NCBI GenBank assembly: GCA_964036315.1
Contig: OZ038510.1
Coordinates: 83,580,319 to 83,644,318, forward strand
Source of the DNA: Acanthosepion esculentum
Taxonomy: Eukaryota; Mollusca; Cephalopoda; Sepiida; Sepiidae
Direction of reading: 5' to 3'
Length of the DNA stretch: 64,000 nucleotides
Each line of letters begins with the position of its first letter. The stretch's first letter is position 1. The notes below the pieces were generated by a model that did not search any database, was not told the DNA's origin, and saw only the letters and a program-made list of their open reading frames with translations. Below, piece by piece: positions 21,319 to 31,968 of the stretch. The translations under genes and the position numbers were made by a program.

Positions 21319-21382
<64 letters not shown>
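21319..21382. repeat. (TA)n microsatellite
   Basis: About 31 TA. A second (TA)n tract lies at 21510-21552. Confidence 0.95.
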
Positions 21383-21385
<3 letters not shown>

Positions 21386-21505
21386 AAATGTGTATGTATA
21401 TAGATATGCAATTTTTATATATATTATTTATATATTATATATGCGCAGTTCTTATTGGAAAGCGCTCAATATCAGTGATAGAGCTAATATATTTAGTTGA
21501 ACCCC

Positions 21506-21555
<50 letters not shown>

Positions 21556-21589
21556 TCACTTATGTGCTGATACTCTTGGGAAAGGTATG

Positions 21590-21660
21590 TATCGTCTTCT
21601 TCTCCCTCCAGCTATGGGTAAATAGCAGGACAGTCCGCGTTCTATAGCCTTGGGTGACAA
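21590..21660 (-). repeat. SINE tail fragment
   Basis: CTCCAGCTATGGGTAAATAGCAG is the shared tail of the tRNA-derived SINEs in this window. The head is not seen. Confidence 0.5.
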
Positions 21661-21868
21661 CTGATCTATGAGAAGGACAACTTTGAATTCAAAACCTGCG
21701 GAGGGTCGTTTGGGGACATTGTGGCACGTAGTGCACCAGGTCTCCTTATTCGGCCCTTGAAAAAGTGTGGAGGGTTCTGCAAAACACTTTCACCACTATA
21801 ATCAAATCACATGTGCTGATGTAATGCTGTTGGTTCCTAGGAACTTATCTGCTTGACGAGAGAATCGA

Positions 21869-21869
<1 letters not shown>

Positions 21870-21939
<70 letters not shown>
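21870..21939. repeat. (TA)n microsatellite
   Basis: About 34 TA. Confidence 0.97.
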
Positions 21940-21941
<2 letters not shown>

Positions 21942-22395
21942 GTTTATACGTTCATTTTATAGATACAAATATTTAAGTAAATCCTCTGTTTATTATAAAC
22001 AGTATTAACGAAATTTACCGGCCTGAATGTCCGAGAAATTTTCATTGAAAATATGCGTCCTCCGACAGGAATTGAATGTGTATCCTATACGGAACTGTCA
22101 TATAGCCTGACGTGCTTTTGCTGATTGAGCCATAGAGGAGTGTTTCGGTTAGCAAAGTCGATTTTACTGTTTTTAAACTACAATTCTACATGATTTTCTC
22201 ACGTACATTCATATCTGCTAGATGCGTATCCAATTGTAAATAAATGACGTCACACATTATAAAATAGCCAAAGTCCGACAATTATTTTAAGACATTCAGC
22301 TACGGTAAATGTCGTTAATACTGTTTATTTTTAACAGGGCATTTACTTAAATATTTGTATCTATAAAAAGAACGTATAAACATAAAAAATGTTTT
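21942..22395 (-). mobile_element. tRNA-derived SINE-like repeat in a foldback
   Basis: The minus strand of 22070-22145 has degenerate A and B boxes matching the copy at 18064-18135. Outer sequences 21942-22030 and about 22295-22395 are inverted (AACGTATAAACAT and ATACAAATATTTAAG words), so the unit can fold into a large hairpin. (TA)n lies on both sides. Confidence 0.65.
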
Positions 22396-22426
22396 AAAAT
22401 AATTGTCGGACTTTGTCCATTTAATA

Positions 22427-22429
<3 letters not shown>

Positions 22430-22480
<51 letters not shown>

Positions 22481-22481
22481 T

Positions 22482-22529
<48 letters not shown>

Positions 22530-22530
22530 T
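22430..22530. repeat. (TA)n(GA)n(GATA)n microsatellite
   Basis: Three successive motifs. Confidence 0.97.
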
Positions 22531-22639
22531 TACCTTTACTCGACACGTGATCTAATTATTTCAAGATGAGGTCTACTGTGCTTGTTCTCTGGCGATCAGT
22601 GTTCAAACTCAAATGTCGGCAGCGATAATTTATTCCTAT

Positions 22640-23500
22640 ATGACAGTGTGGAAGAATATAAGAAAAAAAAATCTATTAGATAGATAAACCAATAAAAGAA
22701 CAGGAAATAAGAAGACAGAAGATATCGATTGATGTTACATTTAAATGTTTAAAGATCAAATTTAACTGGAAAACAAGAAAGCGGAATAGAGCGCCACAAG
22801 CGAGTAGTGCGAAAGAAAAATAAACTGTTAGCAGAGAACTTGCGATTACATCTAGCCATCACAACTGTGAAATAATGAGACCTTGCCATTAATCTATATA
22901 ATCTTTGTTGTAAGCGTTACGGAAAAGGCAAGAAGATGAATCCATGTTATTTTTGAATCCCTTCACCCCAAGCAAGGCAATAAAGCCACTAAGACGTGGG
23001 GGTTGCGGAGTGTGAAAGAATATAAGAAAAAGTAAAAAAAATATTATTAAGAAGAATAAAAGAATAGGAATTAAGAGGACAGAAAATGACGATTGAAATT
23101 TAAATTTTTGATCATCAAATCTAACTGGAAAGCAAGAAGCGAGAAGTGGGTTTCACCAGTGTGAAGTGCGAGAGAAGAAAGTGTTACCCTAGAATTTACG
23201 GATACAGCTAGTCATCTAAATTATAAAGTGATGAGACCTAGCCGCCAATCTAGTACTGCTCTTAAATTCATAAAGTCTAGGTACCAAAGAGGATAGCTCA
23301 TCAGAACAATTACCATGAACATACTTATCAGATTAAAATACTGTTAGCATAGAACTTATGGTTACATCTAGCCATTTCAACTGTAAAATCATGAGACCTA
23401 GCCGACAATATAGTACTGAGCTTAAATTCATGGAGTCTAGGTACCAAAGATGAAAGCTCTTCAGAACAAAACATTAGAAATGCCGGCAATGACTCTGATA
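22640..23500 (-). pseudogene. Two CR1/Jockey-like LINE 3' ends in tandem
   Basis: One minus copy ends at the 3' terminus 22960-23015 (CACCCCAAGCAAGGCAATAAAG) and extends to about 23500. A second partial copy covers 22640-22950. Both show the reverse of the NSFxSRTSRLWNS block (CACAAGCGAGTAGTGCGAG) and are interrupted by stops. Confidence 0.65.
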
Positions 23501-23511
23501 AGATTTCCTCT

Positions 23512-23930
23512 TTGATAACGCGATTTTATAAATTCAAGCACAGTACTAGATTGGCAGCTAGGTCTCATTATTTTCCTGTTAGAATCTCTAGATGTAACAG
23601 AAAATGCTGTTATAATAGATTATTCACTCGCACTTCACGCTTGTGGAACTATCTTCTGGTCCCATGCTTTCCTGTCCACAAGGATCTTCAAAAATCTAAC
23701 AACAATGTCAATCGTCACTTCTTGTCTGTGGAAGTCTCTTCCGGTTTCCTGTTTCCCAGTCAATTTTGTTATTCAAATTTTAAATGCAATGTCAAACGTT
23801 ACCTTCAGTTTTCTTATTTATTCGTCTTTTATTGTTTTTTCGTTGCTTTTTTTTTTATATTCTCTCACACTCTGTATCTCCTTGCATCTCAGTTGCTTTA
23901 TTCCCTTGTACGGGGGAAATGATTTAAACA
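23512..23930 (+). pseudogene. CR1/Jockey-like LINE 3' end
   Basis: Frames read FKHSTRLAARSHYFPV, then a FTRTSRLWN segment, then a related block again in another frame, and end at CTCAGTTGCTTTATTCCC. It lies head-to-head with the minus copy to its left. Not functional. Confidence 0.65.
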
Positions 23931-24072
23931 GACCTAAATTAATCATGTGCCATGTCGGAAGAACGCCTTTGTTTTCTTTCTAATGTACTGAGAATATTAC
24001 CTTGTGACATAACACATTTGTGATATTGGTAATATATTTACATTTTTTTACGTTCCGAAATTGAGTATATAT

Positions 24073-25030
24073 ACATGGCACAGTGGATAAAGGCGTTAGT
24101 TACATCCAGTGACAGGACCCAAAGAGTGTGAGTTCAATACATGATTAAGGCAGTGGAGAACTTGGAGAGGGGAATCAACAGGAGATAACTGGCATCCCTT
24201 AGACATGGCACGTGGAACTAGAACAGTCTACCCTAGTGAGCGAAATAAAGGGATCATTTCGACATTTCAAACACCTGAAGAAGGCCGGAGCGTACAACGG
24301 CCGAAACGTTGTGATAAAGATGGCGACAAAGATGAGGACAATAGTCCGAATAATGTAAATAGTGTACATAATACCTCATCTCAGAAATATAGACAGATAC
24401 TAAAGGGCCGAAACGTTGTAATAAATATGGCGACAAAGATGAGGACAATAGTCCGAATAATGTAAATAGTGTACATAATACCTCATCTTAGAAATATAGA
24501 CAGATACTGAAAGGTCGAAACGTTGTAATAAATATGGCGACAAAGATGAGGACAATAGTCCGAATAATGTAAATATTGTAAATAATACCTCATCCCAGAA
24601 GTATAGACAGATACTGAAGAGCCGAAACGTTGTAATAAATATGGCGACAAAGATGAGGACAATAGTCCGAATAATGTAAATAGTGTACATAATACCTCAT
24701 CTCAGAAATATAAACAGATACTGAAGGGCCTAAACGTGATAAATATGGCGACAAAGATGAGGACAATAGTCCGAATAATGTACTTAATACCTCATCTCAG
24801 ATATATAGACAGATACTGAAAGGCCGAAACTTTGTGATATATATGGCGAGAAAGATGAGGACAATAGTCCGAATAATGTAAATAATGTACATAATACCTC
24901 ATCTCAGAAATATAGACAGATACTGAGGGGTCGAAACGTTGCCATAAATATGGCGACAATGATGAGGACAATAGTCCGAATAATGTAAATAATGTACGTA
25001 ATACCTCATCTCAGAAATATAGACAGATGT
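24073..25030 (+). mobile_element. Complete third-family element: tRNA-like head, body, CUGAAGA motif, 7-unit satellite
   Basis: A box TGGCACAGTGG (24076-24086) and B box GAGTTCAATAC (24130-24140) are spaced like a tRNA gene. The body with GAACTAGAACAGTCTACC follows, then the CTGAAGA core (24275-24307). Seven units then follow, with GATGAGGACA at 24331, 24438, 24545, 24652, 24756, 24854 and 24961 (98-107 bp). The same order occurs inverted at 3761-5098. A pol III transcript could run from the head into the array. No protein is encoded. Confidence 0.88.
24275..24307 (+). ncRNA. Hammerhead-like CUGAAGA core
   Basis: CTGAAGA, one extra A, stem II GGCCG/CGGCC with a ten-base loop, then GAAAC and a short stem III (ACGTTGT). 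The core fits CUGANGA...GAAA. Stem I with the flanks is not evident, and the cleavage position is A or G depending on copy, so self-cleavage is doubtful. The same 33-nt motif is at 4876, 33808, 34210, 57039, 59087 and 59349. Confidence 0.55.
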
Positions 25031-25034
25031 TTTA

Positions 25035-25444
25035 ATTTTATATTTTGGCTTGATCTTCTTGATTTTCTATGTTGAATTTTTTGAAATCTCATCTAATATC
25101 TATAACTCACATCTGATTTTCTCAATTTTTCGGTTTAATTTTGCCTTCCAAGTAGGCAATTTTTGTTTGTTGCTATATTTTTTCTTTATCTTGATATTAA
25201 ATTTTTCAGCAGCTGCCGTAACTGTTCCATATTGGACATAATTTTCTTGTGTGATGTTTTCTTTCGCCCTGTCCATTAACAATATTTGCAATGCAGCGTT
25301 ATATGTTGACACAATATGTTTATTGGATTTTGTCATATGAAATTTTGCTAGCCGTCTCTTTCTGATTGGGTATGGCCACAAGGCAGTAGAAATTAAAACC
25401 AGAGTTTTCCTTCTCTTAGATGGACTATCCTCCCGGGCTGACAA
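25035..25444 (-). pseudogene. Possible R4/Dong-like ORF segment upstream of RT
   Basis: A 114-codon minus-strand frame contains VSTYNAALQILLMDR, a basic KIKKK region and a WKAKLNRKIEKIR stretch. Such sequence resembles the region preceding the RT in R4-like LINEs, as I recall it. It has no partner RT here. Its end at 25444 lies just before (TA)n. Confidence 0.35.
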
Positions 25445-25455
25445 GATAGCCGAAG

Positions 25456-25458
<3 letters not shown>

Positions 25459-25531
<73 letters not shown>
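25459..25531. repeat. (TA)n microsatellite
   Basis: About 36 TA. Confidence 0.97.
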
Positions 25532-25534
<3 letters not shown>

Positions 25535-25589
25535 ACAAAGATGAGGACAATAGTCTGAATAATGTAATGAATTTCTAAGTATATCTGGG

Positions 25590-26700
25590 AAATAAAAAAC
25601 AAAACGCTCACCACACCAAAAATATCTTGGAAAATAAGGAAAAAATCATCAGCCTACAACAACCTATCAAAAACTTGCAAACTTTGCTTGAAGGAAAAGA
25701 TAGCTATCATTACCTTCCCAGACCAAAATAAATTACTAAATAAAAGATCCGAGCTAATCTCAAAAGGCAGACATGAAAACAAATTTTTACTACGTAATTT
25801 AAAAATTAAAAATAGATACATAAACACACAAAATGACAATAAAATAAGCAAAATAAATTAATCCAAACAAATTACTAATCACACCTGTTAGAATAGACGA
25901 AATAGAATAAAAAATAAGGAACAAAATCAATAAATAAAGTAAATAAACAAATTAGCAAACTATTATGATCAAAATATTAGACTATAAAAAATCAAAACAA
26001 AAAATCGAACGAAAAATAGCTATAACATATAAAAATGAATAAAAAATAATATACTGCGTTACTTAAAAATCGAAAACCAAAAAGAGAAAATATACAGTGT
26101 AATAAATAAATAACAACAAGTAAAATAAATTGATCTAAATACATCCAAATATATGAATAAACTAACAACCGATATCGATAAACTAACCGTTTAGAAAAAA
26201 CAAATAAAGATAATCGATATAAATAAATAAATTAAAAGCTGTTCCCGCCAAAATAATAGTCAGAACAAACCACAACAATCAACCCCAAAATTCAACAAAT
26301 AGCTTTAATTATTTTCCCAAACAAAAACAAAATTATTAAATAATATATATAAACAAATTTTTATCAGGTTAATAAAAACACCGATCAAAATAAAAAAATA
26401 AATATATAAGATAAAAAATAAAAATGAAAATAAATAAAAACAAGCAAAATAATTTGACACAAATAAATAAGCAAATAAATGACTTCCGGTAAAATAACGG
26501 CCATAATAGACTACCCACAATAAGCTATATAAACAATTTTTTACTACGTTAATAAAAACACCGATCAAAATAAAATAAATAAACATATAAGATAAAAAAT
26601 AAAAATGAAAATAAATAAAAACAAGCAAAATAATTTGAACCAAATAAACAAATAAACGACTCCCGGTAAAATAACCGCCAAAATAGACTACCCACAATGC
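25590..26700. repeat. A-rich region with about 180-bp tandem units
   Basis: AATAAAAACACCGATCAAAAT recurs at 26371 and 26551 (180 bp). Each unit ends CGGTAAAATAACCGCC then ATAGACTACCCACAAT. Older, more diverged units extend left to about 25690. Minus-strand Phe/Tyr-rich frames are translations of this A-rich DNA. Confidence 0.75.
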
Positions 26701-26747
26701 ACCACTGACCCGTATATATAAACAGCCGAGAAAAATAACAGCACTCG

Positions 26748-26786
26748 TGGCCTGACGATTGCATCTAGCATGAAACAGACAGTTGC
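26748..26786 (+). ncRNA. Compact hammerhead-like motif
   Basis: CTGACGA, then T, a three-pair stem TGC/GCA with ATCTA-type loop, T, then GAAAC and AGACAGTT. Stem I GTGGC/GCCTC has four of five pairs. Same layout as 3263-3294. A weak but ordered match. Confidence 0.4.
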
Positions 26787-26895
26787 CTCTATGTGTTGAT
26801 TTCTATGTTCACTTTTATATTTACACACGCTCTATCTCCGATATTGGGCACTTTATACCATAAATATAGCACACTTTAAGACTATATTTCTTCAT

Positions 26896-26917
26896 ATATA
26901 TATATATATATTAAATA

Positions 26918-26974
<57 letters not shown>
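26896..26974. repeat. (TA)n microsatellite
   Basis: Two TA runs with a short interruption. Confidence 0.95.
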
Positions 26975-26978
<4 letters not shown>

Positions 26979-27054
26979 GCGTAAACATACATATATATTT
27001 TATGCAGGACGTCGGAGTAAACTGTTCGTTATCAAATGTACCACTTCTTTAAGA

Positions 27055-27056
<2 letters not shown>

Positions 27057-27108
<52 letters not shown>

Positions 27109-27110
27109 TC
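27057..27110. repeat. (ATT)n at the 3' end of R4/Dong-like copy A
   Basis: About 17 ATT units directly followed by the element's 3' terminus TTTCCTTTGATTTCTGG. Confidence 0.95.
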
Positions 27111-27612
27111 CTTTGATTTCTGGTGTGTACACATTTCATTCCGGGTTCTGCTCAGAGACATAAGGTTAGAAATGGCATCATGAGACTTTCCAATGACAAA
27201 AAATAATAAAATAAAAAGTAGTTTACATAGATAAAGCCCTTCGTATTATGTACTTGTGAGAACAATATTTTGTATTTCTTTAAGGCATATGTTTCCAGGA
27301 ATCCCTTCAATTAGTCTAATGGAATCTTTTCCAAACAATCATAGGTTTCCAACTACAACAATGATTGTTGATGTTCCCATGTACCACATTTTTGAGATTT
27401 CGATTTCAAGGTCCTTGTATTTTGGATACCTTTTTGAAGATCTTCAAAGATACATTGCAGTCTGCAGGGACTGCCATATCAATAAGGAGGGACTTTTTTG
27501 TTTGCGGTCTCTATTAACAATGTATGGGCGGTTAGATTTGATTGTTCAGTGTGTCTTGTGTATTCCCATAAAATTGTTACAGGTCCTATCTCCGTAAGCG
27601 AGTCTGTGTGGT
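27111..27612 (-). pseudogene. R4/Dong-like LINE, copy A, decayed 3' end
   Basis: It matches copy B over the endonuclease-to-3' end region, with many stops and shifts. It breaks off at the sequence that encodes YEHHPD in copy B, next to a short ATT run. Older than copy B. The plus-strand frames here are shadows. Confidence 0.8.
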
Positions 27613-27620
27613 GTTCATAC

Positions 27621-28734
27621 CAATTATTATTATTATTTTTATTTCCTTTGATATCTGGCGTTTACACATTTCTTTCCGGGTCCCGCCCAGGGACTTAATG
27701 TTAGAAATGGCATCACGACACTTTTCACTTCAAAAAAATAAAATAAAATAAAATAAAAATAAAATAAAATAAAATAAATTAAAAAAATAATTACATAGAA
27801 AATTCCCTTCGTAAAGTGTGGGCTGTACTTGTCAGAACAATTTTTTGTATCTCTTTGAGGTATGGACTTCCAGGGATCCCTTCAATCAGCCTACTGGAAT
27901 CTTTTCCAACCAGTTCAAGGGCTCCAACTACAACAGGGGTTGTTGATGTTCCCATGGGCCACATTCTTGAGATTTCTATTTCAAGGTCCTTGTATTTTGA
28001 CAGCTTTTCGAATATCTTCAAAGATACATTGCAGTCTGTAGGGACTGTCATATCAATAAGGAGGTACTTATTTTGTTTGTGGTCTTTAATAACAATGTCT
28101 GGGCGGTTGGCTTTGATTGTTCTGTCAGTGTGTATTATATAGTCCCATAGAATTGTAACAGGTCCTAACTCCGTAACTGGGTCAGGGTGGTGTTCGTACC
28201 AGTTTCTTTCAGTTTCCTTCCCATAGGAGTTGCAAATTTTCCAGTGCATATATTGGCCCATTCTGTCATACCGGGTTTTATATTCAGTGGGTGCCAGTAT
28301 GGTGCAACCTGATATAAGATGATCAATGGTTTCTGGATATTTGTCACAGAATCTGCATCTTGGGCTAACACAGTATTTTAGTATATGTGCTTGATAATTC
28401 CTAGTTAACAAGCATTGGTCTTGTGCAGCAATGATAAAACCTTCAGTTTCACCTTTCAACCCTGCACTACGTAGCCACTGATGGGTTCGGTTTTTGTCTA
28501 CGTCAGCTTGTTTGGTACGGTCAGAGTATTGGCCGTGGAGCGGTTTATCTTGCCATTGTTTCTTTATCTGGTCGGTCGCATTTGTCTTTGCATTCTTTTT
28601 TAAGTATTTTGCAGCTTCAGCCGATGTACAGTGATGTATTTGAATTGCCATTTGAAACTCCATTTTGAATTTGTCGGCTTCCTTTACTACAGAGTAAAGA
28701 CACTTACTACTTTCATGTTCCTTGACACATACCA

Positions 28735-28738
<4 letters not shown>
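27621..28738 (-). pseudogene. R4/Dong-like LINE, copy B, 5'-truncated but open
   Basis: A single uninterrupted minus-strand frame (27791-28738, 315 codons) covers the end of the RT ORF. It has a CCHC zinc finger C-X2-C-X8-H-X4-C (about C128, C131, H140, C145), then a restriction-like endonuclease signature RPD at about 212-214 with a second Asp at 229 (14 residues between). This order is diagnostic of the R2/R4/Dong/NeSL type of non-LTR element, in which the endonuclease nicks the target for reverse transcription. No RT motifs remain. About 170 bp of 3' UTR follow, and ATT repeats lie at both ends. Confidence 0.88.

Positions 28739-28791
<53 letters not shown>
28739..28791. repeat. (ATT)n at the truncated 5' end of copy B
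   Basis: About 17 ATT units exactly at the truncation point. Confidence 0.95.
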
Positions 28792-28792
<1 letters not shown>

Positions 28793-28834
28793 ATTAAATG
28801 ATAATAAAAGAAATCAATAAATATTTACGCACCG

Positions 28835-30200
28835 GCCTTCTTCAGGTGATATTTTTTAAATTTCGAGAGACAAGGGAGATAACCGCCTTCTGTGGGATGA
28901 AGTTGAAATAATAAACAGAACATCACCGGAAAATAGAAAAACCAAGAAATCTGTGCATATGCCTAGCTACAAAATGTCCTAAGCCGGCCAATCATATAAG
29001 CGAGTATATAAAGGGTAGCAGTTAATACAGAGTACTTGAGAAAAAAACAGCAAATAAAAAATTGTAATATGAGTTCGGATAAAAAAAAAAATTACCGAGA
29101 CATTAGGTTTATAAATCCGTCAAATTCACTCAGTAATGTCCACAGTAAAGCGTCGGTTAATTGATCCAAAAGTTATTTGACCCAAAGGGTTAATTGTTCA
29201 ATCCTTGGCCAAAGAGCGAGCAAAAAATCGGAGAGTTGAGAGTTATCAAGGGAAATTAACTGAAACAGAGATATCCAAAGGCATGGAACGTGGAATTAGA
29301 ACAATTTATCCCCGTTGACTAAATAAAAAGTTTCGATTTGAAATTCCAATAAATATCACCTGAAGTAGGCCGGGGTGTACGACGGCCAAAATGTGGCAAT
29401 AAACAATCCGAACAATGTAAATAATGTAAATAGTTACAATACCTTATCTCAGAAATATGGACAGATCCTGAAGAAGTTCGGGGTGTACAATAGCCGAAAC
29501 GTCGTGAACATGAAAATAAAGATGAGGACAACTATCCGGAGAGTGTAAATAGTGTAAATAGTTACAATACCTTATCTCATAATTATAGAGAGATACCGAA
29601 GAAGGGCGGAGCTTTTCAATAGCCGGAACGTCGTGAACATGAGAATAATGATGAGGACAACAGTCCGAATAATGTAAATAAAGTAAATGATTACAATAAC
29701 TCATCTGAGAAATATAGACAGATCCTGAAGAAGGCTGGAGCGTACCACGGCTGAAACATCGTATGGCAATAATGATGAGGACAACAGTCCGAACAATGTA
29801 AATAAAGTAAAAGATTACAATAACTCATCTCAGAAATATAGACAGATCCTGAAGAAGGCTGGAGAGTACAACGGCTGAAACATCGTATGGCAATAATGAT
29901 GAGGACAACAGTCCGAATAATGTAAATAAAGTAAAAGATTACAATAACTCATCTCAGAAATATAGACAGATCCTGAAGAAGGCTGGAGCGTACAACGGCT
30001 GAAACGTCGTGAGTATGGCAATAATGATGAGGACAACAGTCCGAATAATGTAAATAAAGTATAAGATTACAATAACTCATCGCAGAAATATAGACACATC
30101 CTGAAGAAGGCTGGAGCGTACAACGGCTGAAACGTCGTGAGTATGGCAATAATGATGAGGACAATAGTCCAAACAATGTAAATAGTTACAATCTATCTCA
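28835..30200 (+). repeat. Third-family derived array, about 124-128-bp units
   Basis: After a short minus fragment (CCTTCTTCAGGTG at 28850) and the upstream module (29040-29150) comes a body (29280-29350), then six or more units with ATGAGGACAACAGTCCGAA at 29651, 29775, 29899, 30027 and 30155. Unlike the 107-bp arrays, most units keep the full CTGAAGAAGGCTGGAGC...GAAAC motif. Two stem II positions have changed so that pairs become wobbles. The Ser/Tyr/Cys/His-rich minus frames are translations of the array. Confidence 0.85.
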
Positions 30201-30384
30201 GAAATACAGAGGGATGAATTTGTTACAAACTGCAGGAAATCTCCCGGTTTAGGAAAGCCCCGACTTTTGGGCACTTAATCTCGGTCTTCAGGTTTAAGGT
30301 TCTCCTAGTAAACTGAAAATTTAGGTTTTTGTTTCGTCGAGCCTGCCAGGATTTATAAGATTCTCTATTTTTTGTGTTCTCATT

Positions 30385-30575
30385 TCACCCGAAGCAAGAC
30401 AGTGAAAACCACTAGGATTCAAGGGGTTACTGGGAGTGAAAGAAACAGAAAGTACAATAAAACAAGCGTATTCAATGAGACAGAAGATGCCGACTGAGGT
30501 TGCATTTTGAAGATCCCACCGTACGGCATAATAGAAAGCGAGAAGAAAGGACTGAACATCAAACGTAAGACTAGC
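30385..30575 (-). pseudogene. CR1/Jockey-like LINE 3' end fragment
   Basis: TTTCACCCGAAGCAAGACAGTG and ATTCAAGGGGTTACTGGGAG match the family 3' terminus in minus orientation. Confidence 0.6.
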
Positions 30576-30582
30576 GAACCTA

Positions 30583-30588
30583 GATATA

Positions 30589-30646
<58 letters not shown>
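30583..30646. repeat. (TA)n microsatellite
   Basis: Two TA runs around a single C. Confidence 0.95.
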
Positions 30647-30648
<2 letters not shown>

Positions 30649-30960
30649 TTTCTGAGCTCTTTTTCCTTATTATGTGCTTTAGAAATTTCAATTGTCTCTT
30701 CCTGCTGTCAAATATAAGTTTCTTTCTTGTTTCCATTATCTCTAAAACTTCGTCTTTGGTGCCATGTTCAGTTTATGGTATCCTTAGCATCATTCCGTAG
30801 AATAATCTTTCTCTTGCTTCAAGTCACTTCATCTTTGAGGAGATTCGCCAGCGATCACTGTCATATAGACACGGGGACAGTTCTGTTTTCTTTGTTTTTA
30901 ATGAAACTGTTTTCATCTACAGACCTTTATTTAAAAATCTACATCATCTCCAGACCATAA
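30647..30960 (-). pseudogene. RTE-like LINE C-terminal remnant
   Basis: The minus strand encodes TEHGTKDEVLEIMETRKKL then RKRQLKFLKHIIRKK, the conserved tail after the RT domain in RTE-like elements. Stops follow. A related block recurs at 31020-31250. Confidence 0.65.
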
Positions 30961-31217
30961 CTCAACAACAGGTTGGATCGGGTCAAAATCGAAAATAAAC
31001 AAAGTTAACTGAAATAATTATTTTTTGCTTCAAGTCTCTTTTTCATCTTTGAGGGGATTGTCCAGCAATCACTGCCATATATATAGAAGGACAGATATCA
31101 CGTCGCGGCCCAGTACTCTTTTCTTTGTTTTTAACGATTTTTTTCCCTTTACCAATTTTATTTTAAAACCTACATCTCCTCCAGGTCACAACTCAACAGA
31201 CATCGAGTTGGATCGGT

Positions 31218-31789
31218 TCAAGACCGAAAATAAACCATGCTTAAAACCGTGCTCGCACCACGATGCTCCTTCCAACGTGAGACACATCTTTCGACGTCAT
31301 TAATAACGGTCGCTACCAGCGCTTTATGTTTTGTTTAACGACCAAAAGCAAACGCTTTTAAGACAACGTTAAAAGTCTGACTTGTAGTTATATAAAAATC
31401 GCTGAGATTAAAACGAAAAACAAAAAATTAAAAAACAAAACAAAACAAAAAAACAATACTCTGTCTGGTGGCAAAAGCTTCTGGTGGTGCCAGGAGTGGC
31501 AGCACTGCCTTAGCCACCGAAATTGTTTTACCTCCCCTGATGAGTCCAGGGTATCGCCCGTGCTTTCAAGGTCGAAAATAAACCATGCTTAAAACCGTGC
31601 TCGCAATACAATTGTCCTTCCAACGTGAGACACATCTGTTTGCATTCCATTTGAAGTCATTAATAACGGTCGCTACCAGCGCTTTATGTTTTGTTTAACG
31701 ACCAAAAGCAAACGCTTTTAAGACAACGTTAAAACTTTGACTTGCAGTTATTTAAAAATCGCAGAGATTAAAACGTTTACACACACACA

Positions 31790-31836
<47 letters not shown>

Positions 31837-31968
31837 CAAAAAAAACAATACTCTGTCTGGTGGCAAAAGCTTCTGGTGGTGCCAGGGGTGGCAGCACCAC
31901 CTTAGCCACCGAAAATGTTTTACTTCCACTAATGAGTCCAGGGTATCGCACGTGCTTTCACACGTTGT
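31218..31968. repeat. Tandem duplication of about 350-390 bp
   Basis: Bases 31218-31570 and 31571-31968 are near-identical (ATAAACCATGCTTAAAACCGT through GAGTCCAGGGTATCGC). The second copy has an (AC)n run at 31779-31833 where the first has an A-rich AAACAAAAC run. This dates the microsatellite expansion to after the duplication. Confidence 0.9.

Noticed and set aside
24205..24465. Conserved peptide beginning MARGTRTVYPS and containing GRSVQRPKRCDK, seen at eight or more loci
   Set aside because: It is the body and hammerhead-like motif of the third family translated. Frames end at different places, both strands are open, and conservation follows the DNA repeat, so I do not call a gene.
27256..28142. 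Plus-strand frames at the R4/Dong-like copies
   Set aside because: They are antisense shadows of the minus-strand endonuclease ORF.
31530..31585. CTGATGAGTCC at 31539 followed later by GTCGAAAAT, a possible hammerhead
   Set aside because: The two parts cannot pair as stem II, there is no GAAAC at the right place, and the tandem copy at about 31925 has CTAATGAG.
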